Source of the DNA: Limanda limanda
Taxonomy: Eukaryota > Chordata > Actinopteri > Pleuronectiformes > Pleuronectidae
DNA: 64,000 bases
NCBI RefSeq assembly: GCF_963576545.1
Contig: NC_083644.1
Coordinates: 22,953,893-23,017,892, forward strand
Direction: 5' to 3'
Shown here piece by piece: positions 23,401-60,926 of this stretch. Position 1 is the stretch's first letter; every line of letters begins with the position of its first letter. The notes under the pieces are model-generated. The model was not told the DNA's origin. It saw only the letters and a list, made by a program, of their open reading frames with translations, and did no database searches. Both the position numbers and the translations under genes were made by a program.

Positions 23401-24056
23401 GCTTCTCCCCCCTGTGAAAGCCTCAGCTTCACCTTCCACAATCACTCCTTTCACACCTGCCCTCTTGCACTCATGCATAAATGCAGCAGCCACTGTGTGT
23501 AGGCGAAGGAGAAAAAAAAAGGGGGCAGTGTGCTGCAGGGGTGTATTTTAAAAAGGGGGTGCAGACGGGATGTCTGGACATAGTAAAGGCAACACAATAA
23601 TTCATAGTTTATGTGGAGTTATGCAAATCAAAATGAAATCAAAAACACCAGGAGGTTCATGTGATTTTACTGCTGAAGAGAACAATCGATGTTCATGGGT
23701 GTTCAGGTTACCGGTCATCAGAGCCTATAGGGAAGTGCATTAAACATGAAGCTACAACCAGCAGTTTGTCTTGTAGCCTATCTGAGCAAAAAGCCTGTAA
23801 ACAAGAGGGTAATAATTAGCCTTTGTGCCAGGGTAACAAAGGGCAGCTACTAGTTGTATCTTCATATTTATTTTAATTATATGTGGGTGAGAAAAAATAA
23901 ATTTCTCAAATGGCATTAAAGCATATTTGTGTTTTCCTACAATGTCAAATTTTACATTTTGCCTTTACCAAATCGGATCCCAAATAGGTTCAGATGATAT
24001 CATATTTTTATTAAATTAAGAGGTTGGCAAAGATGATTTCGAAATTTATAATGTTG

Positions 24057-24082
24057 AAATATATATATATATATATATATAT
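24057..24082. repeat. (TA)n microsatellite
   Basis: A perfect run of about 13 AT/TA dinucleotides. Confidence 0.95.
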
Positions 24083-26230
24083 GACCACACTCCTGGGAAC
24101 TGAGGTTTAAAAACAACAGGTGAGACAGGAGACTTTTTGCTGCATTCCAGGTTAATTGGCCAATGCTTTATACGTTATAAGGGCAAAAGCCCACATACAC
24201 TTTTTTTTTTCGTCAACAAAAAGCTTATGAAGGTGAAGAGTGCAGGGTTGCTGGGTGAAATCATGTGCATGCACTTCCTCTGGTAATCTCTGGTTGTCAG
24301 AGATTGGCATCAGTGTTTTTTAAGTTGAATATGAATGAACTTGTCTATCCTTTTTTAAACACATGAGTATAAAGTTGACAGGTTGAAGGTTGTTAACAGG
24401 AAAAGTATTTGAAGAACTACTTTCCTGAATTAAAATGCTCTTCTACTGCATGGGACCTGTGCAAGCACATCATCATCATCATACCACGTTATACACATTA
24501 ACATTCAGATTAAGTGCAGTTATAAAAAGTAAAAGCAATTGATTAGTCAGTCGGTTAAAGTAAACAATATTAGTAATTTTGTCAGCAAAATGCCAAACAT
24601 TGACTGGTTCCAGCTTCTCCAGTGTGATACTTCACTGCAGTTTTTTGTTATACAGCAGTTTAGACCATTTGCCAGAATAACAAGCAATTTAATGACATCA
24701 CCTTTGGCTCTTTGATAGACTTTAAACTGTTTCTTATACTTTCTTTGAACTTGATTAAACACAGTGGTGGAATATATATTATTTTACTAAAATAAAATGA
24801 CTGATCTGGTCCTTTTAGCTGATATATTATTACATATAACATCGGTAGATGATTAATACTGGATCAGTGAGTAAGCAGCCTGTTACTGCTGCAGGTTTGA
24901 ACTGCAGTTGTATAAACAGGGTCCGTTTCAGTTTTCAGATTCTTTCTCTATTCTTTGATTTTTGCTGAAATTCTTCATTTGGGTCATTCAATCATTCATT
25001 TAAATGAATACACAAATCACTTGGTGCCGCAGAAGACAGATGTGCAAGACGTCAGAAACCTAAGAGGAAACCGCTGGTTAAATCATTAATAAGGTGTTAT
25101 ATTTTAAAAGCTTGCTATATTATCTGTTCTTTAGAATCTTCACATAAAAGTGTAGTAAGTAAATCGGTCCAATAAATGTAGTGGAGAAAGAGAACATTAT
25201 ATTCCTCTGAAATGTAGTTGAGTGGAAGTAGCATAAAATAGAAATACTTGCCTCCCCCAGTAGATCAAAACTGGACAGAAGTACAGTGCTTGAGTACAGT
25301 TACTGGGTTACTTTCCATCATTGACTACATTGCTAATTGGTTAATCTAAAAAATGATTAATAGTCAATGAAAATAATTTGCAGTCCTATTTTACTGAATA
25401 TATCTTTTAAAAATCAGCAGACACATATTATTTTTGCAAAAGAGTTACAAAATTATAATGCATGTCTGGTTTATTTTTTTGCATTGAAAATACGTTTTAA
25501 CTGTATTATTATCTTCTATCAGTTTTTACAGTTGGGGGAAATCAGCATTCCTTCTTCACACAAAAAATTATCCAAGTCTACTCAAGACAAGATATACAGA
25601 GCGATTGGTAACAGTCATGTGATGTAATGCACTGAAAGGAGCCGTCCCGATTAAAATGGAACAAAGCTCAGCATTGTAGCTATTTACATGCACACATTCT
25701 TCACCCCTCTTATTTCACCCAAGAAAGGGCTGCGGTGACTGAGAGGGCAACACAACCAGGGCACAGCACAACTGCCCCTTTCTGTGCTCCTCCTCACATG
25801 CCACACTGCCTCCACACAGATGCTTTTGTGTGACACAAAGGAAATCTTGACAAACATACCAAAGACATGGTCTGTTGGCAACATGGGATCAATATCAATG
25901 AAATGCATCTACCACAGAGCTCCGGTTTGATCTGGGAACTGTTCACTGTTGGTTTGTTTGGCCACTGTATACAGGTCAGTGTGTGTGAAGGAGTCACTTT
26001 GCATTTCGCAGTCACAGACTGATGTACTGCGAAATCAAACTTGTCGGATCATATGACGACATGCTGTCAGGCTATAATTCATTTTTCTACCTCTTTTCCG
26101 TTCCTGCCGAAAAACACAAAATATCACAAGTGCAGATTCAATCTTGCATGAGGTTATTTCATCCCCATATCCTGCATAAGGGTTTCTCCCCTGGCTATGC
26201 AGAGGACAATATCAGTAAAAGTGAATCACA

Positions 26231-26504
26231 TTAACTCTGTTAGAGGATCTTGAGGACACATGTCTCCTTGAGAATAAACTCCATCTCTGTAATGAGGATG
26301 AAATGATCCTTGAACTCTACTTCCAGGCCTGGAGGGAGCTCAGTCGCTCTGAAACCTCCCCTCTTGTCTGCTCCCATATCTCCACTTTGTCTTATCTCTG
26401 AAGGACTGGACGCTCTGCCCGCAGGATATGGAGAGAGAGGAGGGCGAGGCGTTCTGGGGGTCAGGTCAGGGAAGTCGACAGCGCAAGCAGGGAGGAAGGG
26501 AAAG
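26231..26504 (-). other. slc9a7: slc9a7 proximal 3' UTR
   Basis: This is sequence immediately after the slc9a7 stop (26505-26507, minus strand). It stays moderately GC-rich and gene-like for about 250 bp. No poly(A) signal could be chosen with confidence. Confidence 0.4.
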
Positions 26505-51185
<24,681 letters not shown>

Positions 51186-51380
51186 GGTGCAGGATGATGC
51201 TGCTGCTGCTCCTGCTGCTGCTGCTGCTGCTGCTCAAAGCCGCGATGCCATGTCACTGCGGACAGGTACACACAGCTGAGCCGAGCAGGGGGAAGCAGTC
51301 CGGGGCTCACAGTCCGTGCACCGGCGAGTTCAACCTTTTAAAGGCACACTGCGCGATGCGAGCGGAGGAGGAATCTGAGA
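51186..51380 (-). promoter_or_regulatory. slc9a7: slc9a7 5' UTR/promoter with CAG-type triplet repeat
   Basis: On the transcribed strand the leader holds AGC x7, AGG, AGC x4 (51200-51235), ending about 14 nt before the ATG at 51185. The surroundings are CpG-rich. No ATG-initiated upstream frame is evident across the repeat. Frames that would read poly-Gln or poly-Ser there open with GTG or TTG. Confidence 0.8.
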
Positions 51381-54230
51381 CTGCGCTGCCCCTGTGGAGG
51401 AGAGCGAATCACACCAGGATGCAGCCGCCGGAGTCCACCGAGCTCAGCCTACTGAGTCATCGTCCCCGGATTCTGATGATTGTGCAGTTCAGTGCATGAG
51501 TCTCTCTTCAAAACAGGAAATTCACGTGGTCTCTGCTGCCTTTTTGGAAGAGAAGCCGGAGGAAATATCCGCTTTGGATAGTGTGGCCTATAGCTGTGGT
51601 GATAGCAGTGGGTGAGAGGTGGGTTTTCACCAGGGAGGAACAGTTAGAGGGGATCTAACTGGGAATCAGAGAAATGTTTTTAAAGAAGAACTTTTCTGTG
51701 GCCCCAAATATAAAGTTGCACCACAATAGAAGATCAAATTACCGTTTTAAGTGAATAATGCCTTTTATAGTGACACACCATGTATAACTCTGCAGCTCTG
51801 TAGAACGATTGAGCTTCCATCATGTTAATATTCAGATTTGTAAGGACACAACTCTAATCACACAACTCTAATCTTCTGTTCATTTTCACTTCCTCAATCA
51901 AACTGTTGTCCAGTAACTGGCAGCTACATGGGTTCATTGAACACATTGTTATTGGCAAACCCATTGTATGCATTCCTGCCCAGCACCAAATGACTGACAG
52001 TTGACAAATAGCTGTTAAACATAGCAGAGCATTTAGACGCTAAAGATATTTCCCTGAGGAGCTGTTAGAGACCACAACAGAGCTACAGGATATTAAAGCT
52101 GTTACTGTTGGCCACATTGCATCATATTGTATTGCTTTATTTTTCTGAAACACAAACATATTCTCAAGCTACACGGCATTAAAGTGCACTTAATTGATCA
52201 ACTGTTTCCAGAATTATTATCTATTAATTCCACAAATGTCTGCCTGTCTTTACGTATGTCACGAACCGTTCATCTAATCAGTTTACCACTTGGCACATGT
52301 ATTGTTAATGGCTCAAGGAAGTGCAGTGCCGAGTTTGATGTGATTTGGACAAGCGATTCGCTCGATAATAATACGATTTGAATAAACAGTCAACCAGTGC
52401 TCTGTAGCAGTCACTGGGGGTAGGGCAGTGTGCAAATGGTCAGTATGTGGACCAAGTTGAACATGTCTGTAACTGGCAGCCGGCAGCCCATAAAATGTGG
52501 CACGTAGGATCATTTTTAAAATCAAATAATTTATATTTCACCATTCATGAAAAAAAATGTCTATAAAATCTTCACTGCAGATAAACCAGGAAGGATGAAC
52601 ACAAAGTTTTTTAACATCAACTCTGCACACAACATCCAGCACACCAATGATAAAAAGTGACAGTATATTATAGTACAAGTAAATAGCCAGTAAGGTTTAA
52701 AACATGTAGTGCACTAGTGCACATTAAGCCTTAGGGGAACTACTTGCACACCCTGTAACTTTAACTGAGTCTCTCTGTCACAATGTTTCTGTTTTCCACC
52801 TTAAACAGCAATTTCATAAATTTTAGTTTAAATTGTATTCACATGATGAAAGTCCTTTAATAAAATTGTATTAAAACAAGGACTGACTGAGTTGGGGACT
52901 TGTTGGAGGTGATAGGGCACAGACACAAGCTACAGTGGCTGAGTATCACATGGAGGTTTTTGAGAGGGAGGGATGGTCAGAAGGTCCAAAGGCCCCTAAC
53001 AGGTTAATCCAGCCGTGCCCCTCATGTACTACAACACAGGTGTCGCTGGTGTGACACCGGTTTAATAGACTGCTCTGGTGTCATTTTACAGGCTGTAAAT
53101 GAGAGGAGGGTGAGTCTTTACAAATTAATTAAAAAAACGGATGCAACAAACAATTCATTTGATGCCAGTAAGAACACAGTGCACCAGATGGTATATCATC
53201 TCTGTGATTGGTAAAACAGCTGCTTTATAAGCAACACTTGTCTCCAACCCTAACCCTGTGTACCTCTGATTTGATATCTAATCCTGTCACTTTGCTATTT
53301 CCCCTTCTAACCTTAATCTTAATCTACAAATCCAGCTGCAAAAATGCTTTATAGTCCAAAGGTAACAGTCACATAATGATTATATGGTTACACAGAGTTA
53401 AAAATGGGCATGTAGTGGAAAGGCCAGGCTTCAAAGGATCTCTTACAGAGGCAGGATGGGGGATTACCTATTATTAGAGTGTCCTAGTGGCTTAAATTGC
53501 AAGCTAATCTGTCTGGTTTAAATGGGTTTCATGTTAGTTGTTGTGTTTTTTCTTGTGCACAATCATATTTTTTTCTCAACAACATAGTAACTTAATTATG
53601 GTTATAAACGTGGCTGGAGTGTAAAACAATGCCCATATATCATCACAGACTTTTACTAACTTTTATAATCATACATTATACGATTTTAGCACTATTTCAC
53701 TCATTTGATTAATTTCTTTATGTTATTATTTTGTATAACACATCTACCATGAGCTGCAATGTGTACAAAGTCATTTTTGGGATGAAGGCAACACCTGAGA
53801 GTTGTGCCCAATGTGCAGATGGAGGTGCATTCAGGCTCATCTGTTAAATCGATAACTACTCGATTACACCTTCTCCTGGCTCACGAATGTGTGGGGTTAG
53901 AGGTCCGTCTACTTTGAAAGCACTCTACTTTATAATCTGGAACGTGTAATTGTATTTTAATACTTAAATGCATTCGATTAATTTATATCAGTTTGTATGC
54001 AAAGTCACCGTATTTGAATAGCAGCTATAGTGTTGTCATATATCACACGGAGTCATCTCATTTGATTCAGCTTAGACAGTATATATTTTGAATGTGTGTA
54101 TTTTACTTTATGTCCATACACACTCATTGGAATAAGATAAAGATAAAACAGTTTAAAGCAATCTGGTTTGATGTTTTTTACATAAATGCCTCATGGGTGC
54201 ACACATCTCCTACGTGATCCCGTCACCCCG
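51381..54230. other. Intergenic region between slc9a7 and rp2 (divergent)
   Basis: It contains a repeat at 51955-52090 shared with slc9a7 intron 1, and R1 copy C (52215-52690). The rest is AT-rich, with no gene seen. Confidence 0.55.
52215..52690 (+). repeat. Dispersed repeat family R1, copy C (shortened)
   Basis: It matches copies A and B at both ends (ttaattccacaaatgtctgcc; tcttcactgcagataaacc) with a deletion in the middle. Confidence 0.65.
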
Positions 54231-54430
54231 CCGGGCTCGGTGATTGGCTGTTGCAATGACCACCTCGGCGCTGATTGGCTGGTGAGCTGAAGCTGGGGAA
54301 ACGGGAAGCTAAAAAAAAAATCTGGTCTCCTGAAGTGCTCAGAAGCTTCAGTGCCACATTTCTCGCGTTCACGGAGCAAACGTCACGGCGAGAGAACGCT
54401 CCTCAGCTGGTCGCCGCGGTACGAGTCAAC
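54231..54430 (+). promoter_or_regulatory. rp2: rp2 promoter and 5' UTR
   Basis: It is CpG-rich, with two inverted CCAAT boxes (tgattggctg at about 54241 and 54271), followed by a leader running to the ATG at 54431. No TATA box is placed. The start site is inferred. Confidence 0.5.
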
Positions 54431-57400
54431 ATGGGGTGTTTCTTCTCCAAGAAGTCCAAAAGGAAGTCGGATAAAGAGGATCTGACGCCGACAACTACCA
54501 CCGTCGACACCACGACGACGGGCAACGCGGTTCCCCTTGGCAACAACACCGACGAGCCCCCGAAGCAGTACAGCTGGGACAAGAGAGAGAAGGTATCCCC
54601 GAGCTCACTGGAGCAGGAAATCACTACTGGGAGGGCTGTGGCAGGTGCTGGCTTTAGATGCTAACTCTGGTTTTAGATGCTAACTCTGGTTTTAGATGCT
54701 AACTCTTGGTTTTCTGTTTAGCTCAACAGCCTTTAACCTGAGCTCTAACTCGCTTCCAGGTAGCTGATACTCGTCTTCCACTGTTCGCTAACTTCTTTTA
54801 CACCTTTAACTTGCAGCTACATGAACATTTAGGTTACTATTAAATGAGACATAATTCAATGGACGCTGCCCTGCGCCGTGGTTGTTCCCGGGTGTCACCG
54901 ACCCACCTGTAGCATTCAATAATGTCGATGTAGGTGTTTCTGACCATTTCCCTCGGCGCTGCATAGATACCCCCCCCCCCCCCCCCAGCTGAGATTGACT
55001 GCGCAGTATCACGACACATTCACTTCCATGTTCCCTCCAGAGCCAGGGGATGCACCCGAGGCTCGTTGTGTGTTGACGACCCCTGAGTTTGAGGCTCAGC
55101 GCCCGCTCCCTGGCTCTCCCTCACATTTCGTGTCCAGAGTTATCTCGTTATCGGATTACTACACAATGTTGTGTAGCTCGCTGTTGTACAGCTGACCGCA
55201 CTCACAGGCGTTAACCGAGCGGTGGTTCAACTTCCGTTTTGACTCATTGCTTGTTGCACTTTTGAAATACTCCTCCATGTCAGTCACAGCATAGCTCAAT
55301 AACTTGTTTGCAATAATTAACGCTTACAGTTTACAGTTATCACTTTGGTTCCTTCGTTTGCGTCCTCAAATCTTACACTGCATCCTGTAGATAGTTTTAG
55401 TGTTGTATGTGACTTTTTTATATTAAGCTTATTTTACTATTTTAATTTAGATTCAATTATTGCTCTGCTGAGCTGACCTGTCCTTCTTGTCCAGAACATT
55501 TTATTGCATCGTTTACCTTGTGTTCACATACACATGTTAAATAAAACTTGAATTTGAAACTTGAACCACATGACCTGCATCTTAACAGGGTTAAATATCT
55601 AATTTATCGTGGTAATAGTTATCGACAATCAACCCATATCAACATTTTCATTTAGATACAATTTTTGGCCATGTCGTTTTACCGTTGCTTGGTAAATAAT
55701 ACTCATATATGGAAAGCCTAACAGTTTTATGAAGGATCAAAAATTCATCATTGGTGTCTTAAAAGCTTACATGTTCAATGTTTCATGAAAAAGTAGAGTT
55801 GGATGATAGAGGTGGAAATCTTTCAGATACAAGTGTGTCAGAAATGTTGTCTATCTCTAAAGCCGCTTTCAGACATTCATTGATCTCCAGATAGAAAAAG
55901 CAAATGTCCCAGTCAGTTGCTCCAAACCATCTCCAGAGTTGATCCTTCCTGTAAATTCTCTGCAGAGTCTCCAAATGAGCCCATCTGAGAATTCAGTGGC
56001 ATATTAACCAGGGAATTCCCCACTTTGTTGGCACAACGAGGACGGTTCTTACGCAGCAGATGCAAAACTGAAAAAATAAAAAAGACATCTCAAGAAGAAA
56101 AGATTGTGCCTTACACAAGACACCGATGAAGATATCAACATGGGGGATTCAAGAGTTCTTGGCAATAAGGTGTATTGTGGTGTAGACCAGAAATGATGTT
56201 CATCTCAAAATATATTGTTTAAATACTCATCCGGTCACTTTTCTCTTCACATAGGTTGATCCCAAGGACTACATGCTGACAGGGCTCAAAGATGTCACAG
56301 TGGGCCGTCTCCCTGACAAACTAAATGGGCAACAGTTTGTCATCCAAGAGTGTGAGAACTGCAACATATACGTGTTTGACCACTCAGCGACTATCACCAT
56401 CGATGACTGTGTCAACTGCCGCATTTTTCTCGGACCTATCAAGGGCAGCGTGTTTTTCAGAGACTGTAAAGACATCAAGTGCGTGGTGGCCTGTCAGCAG
56501 TTTCGCACACGGGACTGTAAAAAGATGGAGGTTTTCTTGTGCTGTGCCACTCAGCCCATCATCGAGTCGTCCACAGGCATGAAGTTTGGCTGCTTTCAGT
56601 ATTTCTATCCGGAGCTGGCCTTCCACTTCAAGGACGCCGGGCTCAGCATATTCAACAACAACTGGAGCAACATCCACGACTTCACGCCAGTGTCCGGCGA
56701 GAACAACTGGAGCCTGTTGCCAGAGGCTTCAGCGGTTCTGGATTTTGTACCAGCACCAGATACCGAGTCTGAGTTCAAATCCGTGCGAATCTCCGGTGAC
56801 CCCGCTCGCAGCATTGTGCCTTTGACAAAGGGAGGGAGACGTAAGGACAGTGAAGAGTCCTGCCTCTTTGTCTTCTTCGCTGGGGAGTACAGCACTGCAA
56901 ATTCCCGCAAACTGATCGATGAGGTGAGAGAGTGAGGAAGTTTTGTATTATTTAACACCTGATTGTGAGGTGTTGTTTAAATGGGGAAGTCTTTATTTGT
57001 ATTTGAGAGTGAGAGGTAAAAGGGTGGTGGCTGTATGCCTGTCACCAGGAGCACCACCCAGAGTTTAAGAGATTACTTACTAATAATAAGACAGGTTTAG
57101 GTAAAGTCAGTCATGTTGAAAAGTTTGTTGAGCAAATCAAAAGAAAACAACACATCACACTTGCAGCATTGTAAAAGGAACAGAAGTTTACCACAGAATC
57201 ATAAATGAAGTTAAATAGTGAGGAAATCTTATCAAGCTTTACTGCCATTGGTCGTGGATTCATCTCAATCTGAAGATGGTTATCTGTCAAATCCAATCAG
57301 GTATGTGTAAACATGAATCTTTTTTATGTGCTCAGTATTATCTCAGTGTTCAGAGTAATGTGTTTTCCTTTTTTTAGCTAACTTGCTAAGATGGCTGCAT

Positions 57401-58705
57401 GCTACTCAAGTATTTTAGTTATTTGCTTGCTCTTGTCAAAATATGCATTACTCCGTCACTTAAGCCTGAGACTGGAGTTACATGTGGAATCTGCATGTAA
57501 TTGTCACTGGTTCACTACAACCTTTGTTATATAACCTCCCTTTCTAAAATCTAATTGGAACAGGTGTCTACTAAAGGTTTTGTGCTGATCCAGACAAAGG
57601 AAGTCTCAATGCGACCTGAAGACGTGAAAAGAGTCTTCCAACACAGTGCAGAGGATCTCGTGGAGTGGATCACCAAAGGTAATTAGTGTGAATGCTGGCA
57701 CAGCGGCCACTCTGTGGTTTTCCTCTTTCGTTATTACTTCTCTATCTGTGTACATTTTTTGGTTCAAATTTGTAGTCCGTTTCAGTTAAGAAAAACCTCA
57801 GCATTTTTCAACAACATTCAAACTTTCATCTTGTTCAGGTCATTCCTGATCTGATTTTATTATATCAACTCCTCATAGTTTTTGAAACATTCAGCTTATT
57901 CTGCGATAAGTATTGTAGGCTTATATAGTTGTCATATCACATTTCTTGCATCTAGGAGGTGTAACATGGTTACCTTTTATTATTCTGCAGCTCGTAGCAG
58001 CAAAGCCTTTCAGCAATTCGTCATTTACACCAAATCTTCCGCAGGAAATGCATTATCTTAAAGGATGTAGCACATATTAAAGCAGAACACATTGACACAT
58101 CCACAGCATGTCTTAAAATGCCTTAAATAGAGCCATTGCAACACACTCACATGATTATTAATACTGCTGACTACCAGTTTCCCAGTACCCATTTGGAAAA
58201 CACTGCTGAAATCAGTTGAATCAGTATTTGCATATATGTTTATGAGGACTGGAATTGTTAACGATCCCCATTTCCCTGGTAGGCGGTTACTGTTTCATAA
58301 CCAAAGTGTGTGTCAATGTAACTGGACTTTTGCAAAGAGGAGGGTGACCTGTATTTAGCTTTAGTATGAAGGTAACTGTAGAGTTGTGGTTGCTGCACTG
58401 TTGTTGTGCTGTAGGGTTTTGACTTTCATTTCTCACCACAAAAGGCCCTGTGATTGCCCTGGAGCTAAATGGTGACGGAGTTGTGGAAGCCTGCAAGAAC
58501 ATCGCAAATGAAATGTTCAATGGCACCAAGGTAATTACACTTTGGTTGTGGCATCTGTCTTTTACCGGTTACAAATATTTTCAAGAGCTTAGAGTAAGTT
58601 GTGTTTCTTTTTCCCCCACAGGTTTTTGTGTCTGATAACAAAAACACATCCTCTCGAGATGTGGACAACTTCTTCAATTTTGCAGACATGCAGATGGGCT
58701 TGTGA
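54431..58705 (+). CDS. rp2: XRP2, ARL3 GTPase-activating protein, 5 exons, complete
   Basis: RP2 switches off ARL3-GTP, so that lipidated cargo is released into cilia and photoreceptor outer segments. Exons: 54431-54592, 56255-56923, 57564-57678, 58445-58530, 58622-58705. Together they give 371 residues (350 in human). The N-terminus MGCFFSKK carries the G2 myristoylation and C3 palmitoylation signals. A Thr-rich, low-complexity insert (about 19-46) lengthens the tail relative to human. The TBCC-type beta-helix follows (about 55-260; [22 protein letters not shown]). The catalytic arginine finger corresponds to R138 in CQQFRTRDC (human R118). The C-terminal ferredoxin-like NDPK-type domain covers about 265-371 ([44 protein letters not shown]) and ends NFADMQMGL. 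jade3 lies downstream on the same strand. Confidence 0.97.
54650..54712 (+). repeat. Three 19-20-bp tandem copies in rp2 intron 1
   Basis: The unit ttttagatgctaactctgg occurs three times in a row, the last with one extra t. It lies close to the exon 1 donor. Confidence 0.9.
54970..54986. repeat. Poly-C tract (17 C) in rp2 intron 1
   Basis: A homopolymer tract prone to length error in sequencing and assembly. Confidence 0.95.
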
Positions 58706-59490
58706 ATTATAGAAATATTGAACAAACTGCTTGTCATTCTCTGAATCTTATTTTCTTATCCACCTGCCGCCCAGATCTGGTTGAATGCCAGTGGTGTTGG
58801 AACTATTTGCCTCTTTTAAAAATGATAGGTAGGAATGGTAATTATTAAGGACTAGATTCAGTCTCTATCATCCAAAATGATTTGCTGTAAACCACTTAAT
58901 ATCCATTAGTTGCTACGAGTGCTGTGAATATTTATATTTCTTTGAATGTATTTGATAAGCCTGTTGCTTTTATCGATTGTGAATGTAGTTCTTTGCTGTA
59001 AATCGGATTCATTTAATTTAAAGCAATTGTTTTTTTCATTACCTTCTTCAACCGTTGACGCAGTTACAAAAACATGAGCACAAGCCTGAGGGAAAATATT
59101 TGTAATAATAAAAAATGTTTTTATTTCCTGTAAGGATTAATTTGTGTATATGGTTTAGATTGTGAACTTTTCTCTGTTGAAGGTGTGTACATTTGAAACT
59201 CGCTATTTGGTGAGAAGGCCAAAGCTGAACTTTGAAGAGCTTGAGTGTATCTTGAATTCAGATCAATTGAATGAGTTATGTTAAAGATGTATAAATGCTG
59301 AGTTTTGATGTAGGCAACTTATGTTATTAGTTTAGAAAAAAAATATTTGTAACATTTGTTTTATACTCTACTCAATGTTTTTGTATAGAAACAATTTAAT
59401 GTTCTCCATTGACATTTTTAGTAAAAGTGTCCTCATGACGACTTCAGTTCTGTTATGTATGAAATAAATCTGTCATAATGGTTGTAGACT
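58706..59490 (+). terminator. rp2: rp2 3' UTR with AATAAA signals
   Basis: AATAAA occurs at 59107-59112 and, in better context, at 59463-59468. The second gives a UTR of about 780 nt. Confidence 0.55.
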
Positions 59491-60630
59491 CAATATATAG
59501 TCAATCTGTCTTTCTGAGTTACTCCAGTCACTGCATGTCTAATTGTACATTACTGTATTTCTGGCTTTAGGCGTTAGGATCTTCACTCACCAGATTAGAT
59601 ATAAAGTTTCCTCTATGTTGCAATAGAAGCCAACTGCTTAAAGATTTGAGCATTTTTAAACGTGAAGTGTGAGTCATGGAATCTTGAATTAACAAATGCG
59701 GTCTTTTCCAGTGTATCACAGTTTTGCATCTTTCACTTCAGCTATTTGACTTCCACATATTTTCAGCAACATTTCAACGTTTGACTCGCTACAAACATTC
59801 CAGGTTGCACAGCCTGCAGCTTGACCTCGCCCAGTCTGTGCTGGGGGCTTGTCGTCTAATCGTTTATCAAGGACAGAACACATTCAGCACGTTGCAGATG
59901 TAGGTAAAGCTAAAAATTGGCCTGAAATATCACAACAGCTGACCAAAACAACAATGACTGTGTGGTAAATATATATCAGCCTCAGTGGTGCATTTAATGG
60001 GGCAGGCAGGGGGGGTTGGTACAGTTGTTTTTTATACTGCATGTAAAATGTCTGCCATGGTGTAATTCCATGTATAATTTTGTAGATACATTAAGACTCC
60101 ATTCATGAAAAAAATTGATAATTACAACAAACACTACCAAACTTTAGAGATCTGCTTCTTCGATAAAATAAGTCTTATCAGGGATATCATCTATAGTACA
60201 GGTCAAGGTTCAGTGCGTAAGATTTAGGTGAAGTGGTTCTATTGGCAGAAATTGAATATAAATATTGCTAGTGAGGTTTTCACTAGTGTGTCTCATCTTA
60301 ATTGTACTTAATGTTTTCTTTACCCTAGAATGGCCCTAGAAAAACACCTTTTGAGTTTTTATGACAACTACAGGTTCTCTTTCATGTTTGGAAGCAGAAC
60401 CTATATATATATATGATTGGACTTCTAACAAACACTTGTATAACTTATTTCTCTATCATATAATTATTTAAACATCCTGGTGTGACCCTTATGCTTTTTT
60501 ATTTATGCACTGCATATGTAGATGTGTGTTCCCTTTAGGAATTGCACGAGAAAGGTTTATGTCGCCTTTACAATAAGATGACAAATCCACCCCTGGTCGC
60601 CCTGTTTTCATTGGTTGGGACTAGATTGTT
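59491..60630. other. Intergenic region between rp2 and jade3
   Basis: It holds a fish repeat at about 60200-60400 (gtgcgtaagatttaggtgaagtggt...ttggcagaaattgaat) shared with slc9a7 intron 1. No gene was seen. Confidence 0.55.
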
Positions 60631-60639
60631 GTCTTTGTT

Positions 60640-60926
60640 CCCACTGTGTGCGTGGATAGAGGTGGACGCCGGTGAACAAATTGAGCGTCCCCAGGATGGA
60701 GGGAACTCGGCGGGGTTTAGGACCCGGCGGGACGCGCGGTACAATAGAGCCGTTGTGCCGTGGTGGTGGAGGAGGACAGATCGCAGCTCTGGAGATTCCC
60801 AGTGAGGGGGACACACAAAACCCATCATTGAACCCGGAGCCAGGAGCAGAGACCCAGTGTGCAGAGTGTGTGTGTGTGCGGGTGGACGTGGCGGGACCGA
60901 GGCGGACAGCAGCGAGTGTACCGGAG
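60640..60926 (+). promoter_or_regulatory. jade3: jade3 CpG-rich promoter and non-coding first exon
   Basis: A CpG-dense stretch ends at a strong donor (CCGGAG/GTAAGA, exon end 60926). An ATG at 60696 opens a frame of 77 codons to the donor that would end at a TGA two codons into exon 2. It would be an upstream frame if transcription starts before it. The start site is not visible. Confidence 0.6.

Larger units (their letters stand above)
19501..26230. other. Tail-to-tail intergenic region between chst7 and slc9a7
   Basis: No coding exon could be supported. The region holds a GC-rich block (20110-20400), a purine-rich gaga run (about 22830-22865), a (TA)n microsatellite (24057-24082), and AT-rich remnants of common fish repeats (about 24530-24680 and 25320-25400, attgattagtc-type). 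The left side may include long chst7 3' UTR and the right side slc9a7 3' UTR. Confidence 0.5.
54593..56254 (+). other. rp2: rp2 intron 1
   Basis: It holds the tandem triplet, the poly-C tract and, at about 55860-55980, a MITE-like fragment (agccgctttcagacattca) related to 63472-63743. It is otherwise ordinary. Confidence 0.7.

Noticed and set aside
54593..56254. rp2 intron 1 as another U12 intron because its donor is GTATCC
   Set aside because: The donor continues CCCG instead of TTT, and no good TTCCTTAAC-type branch lies near the acceptor. Treated as U2-type.
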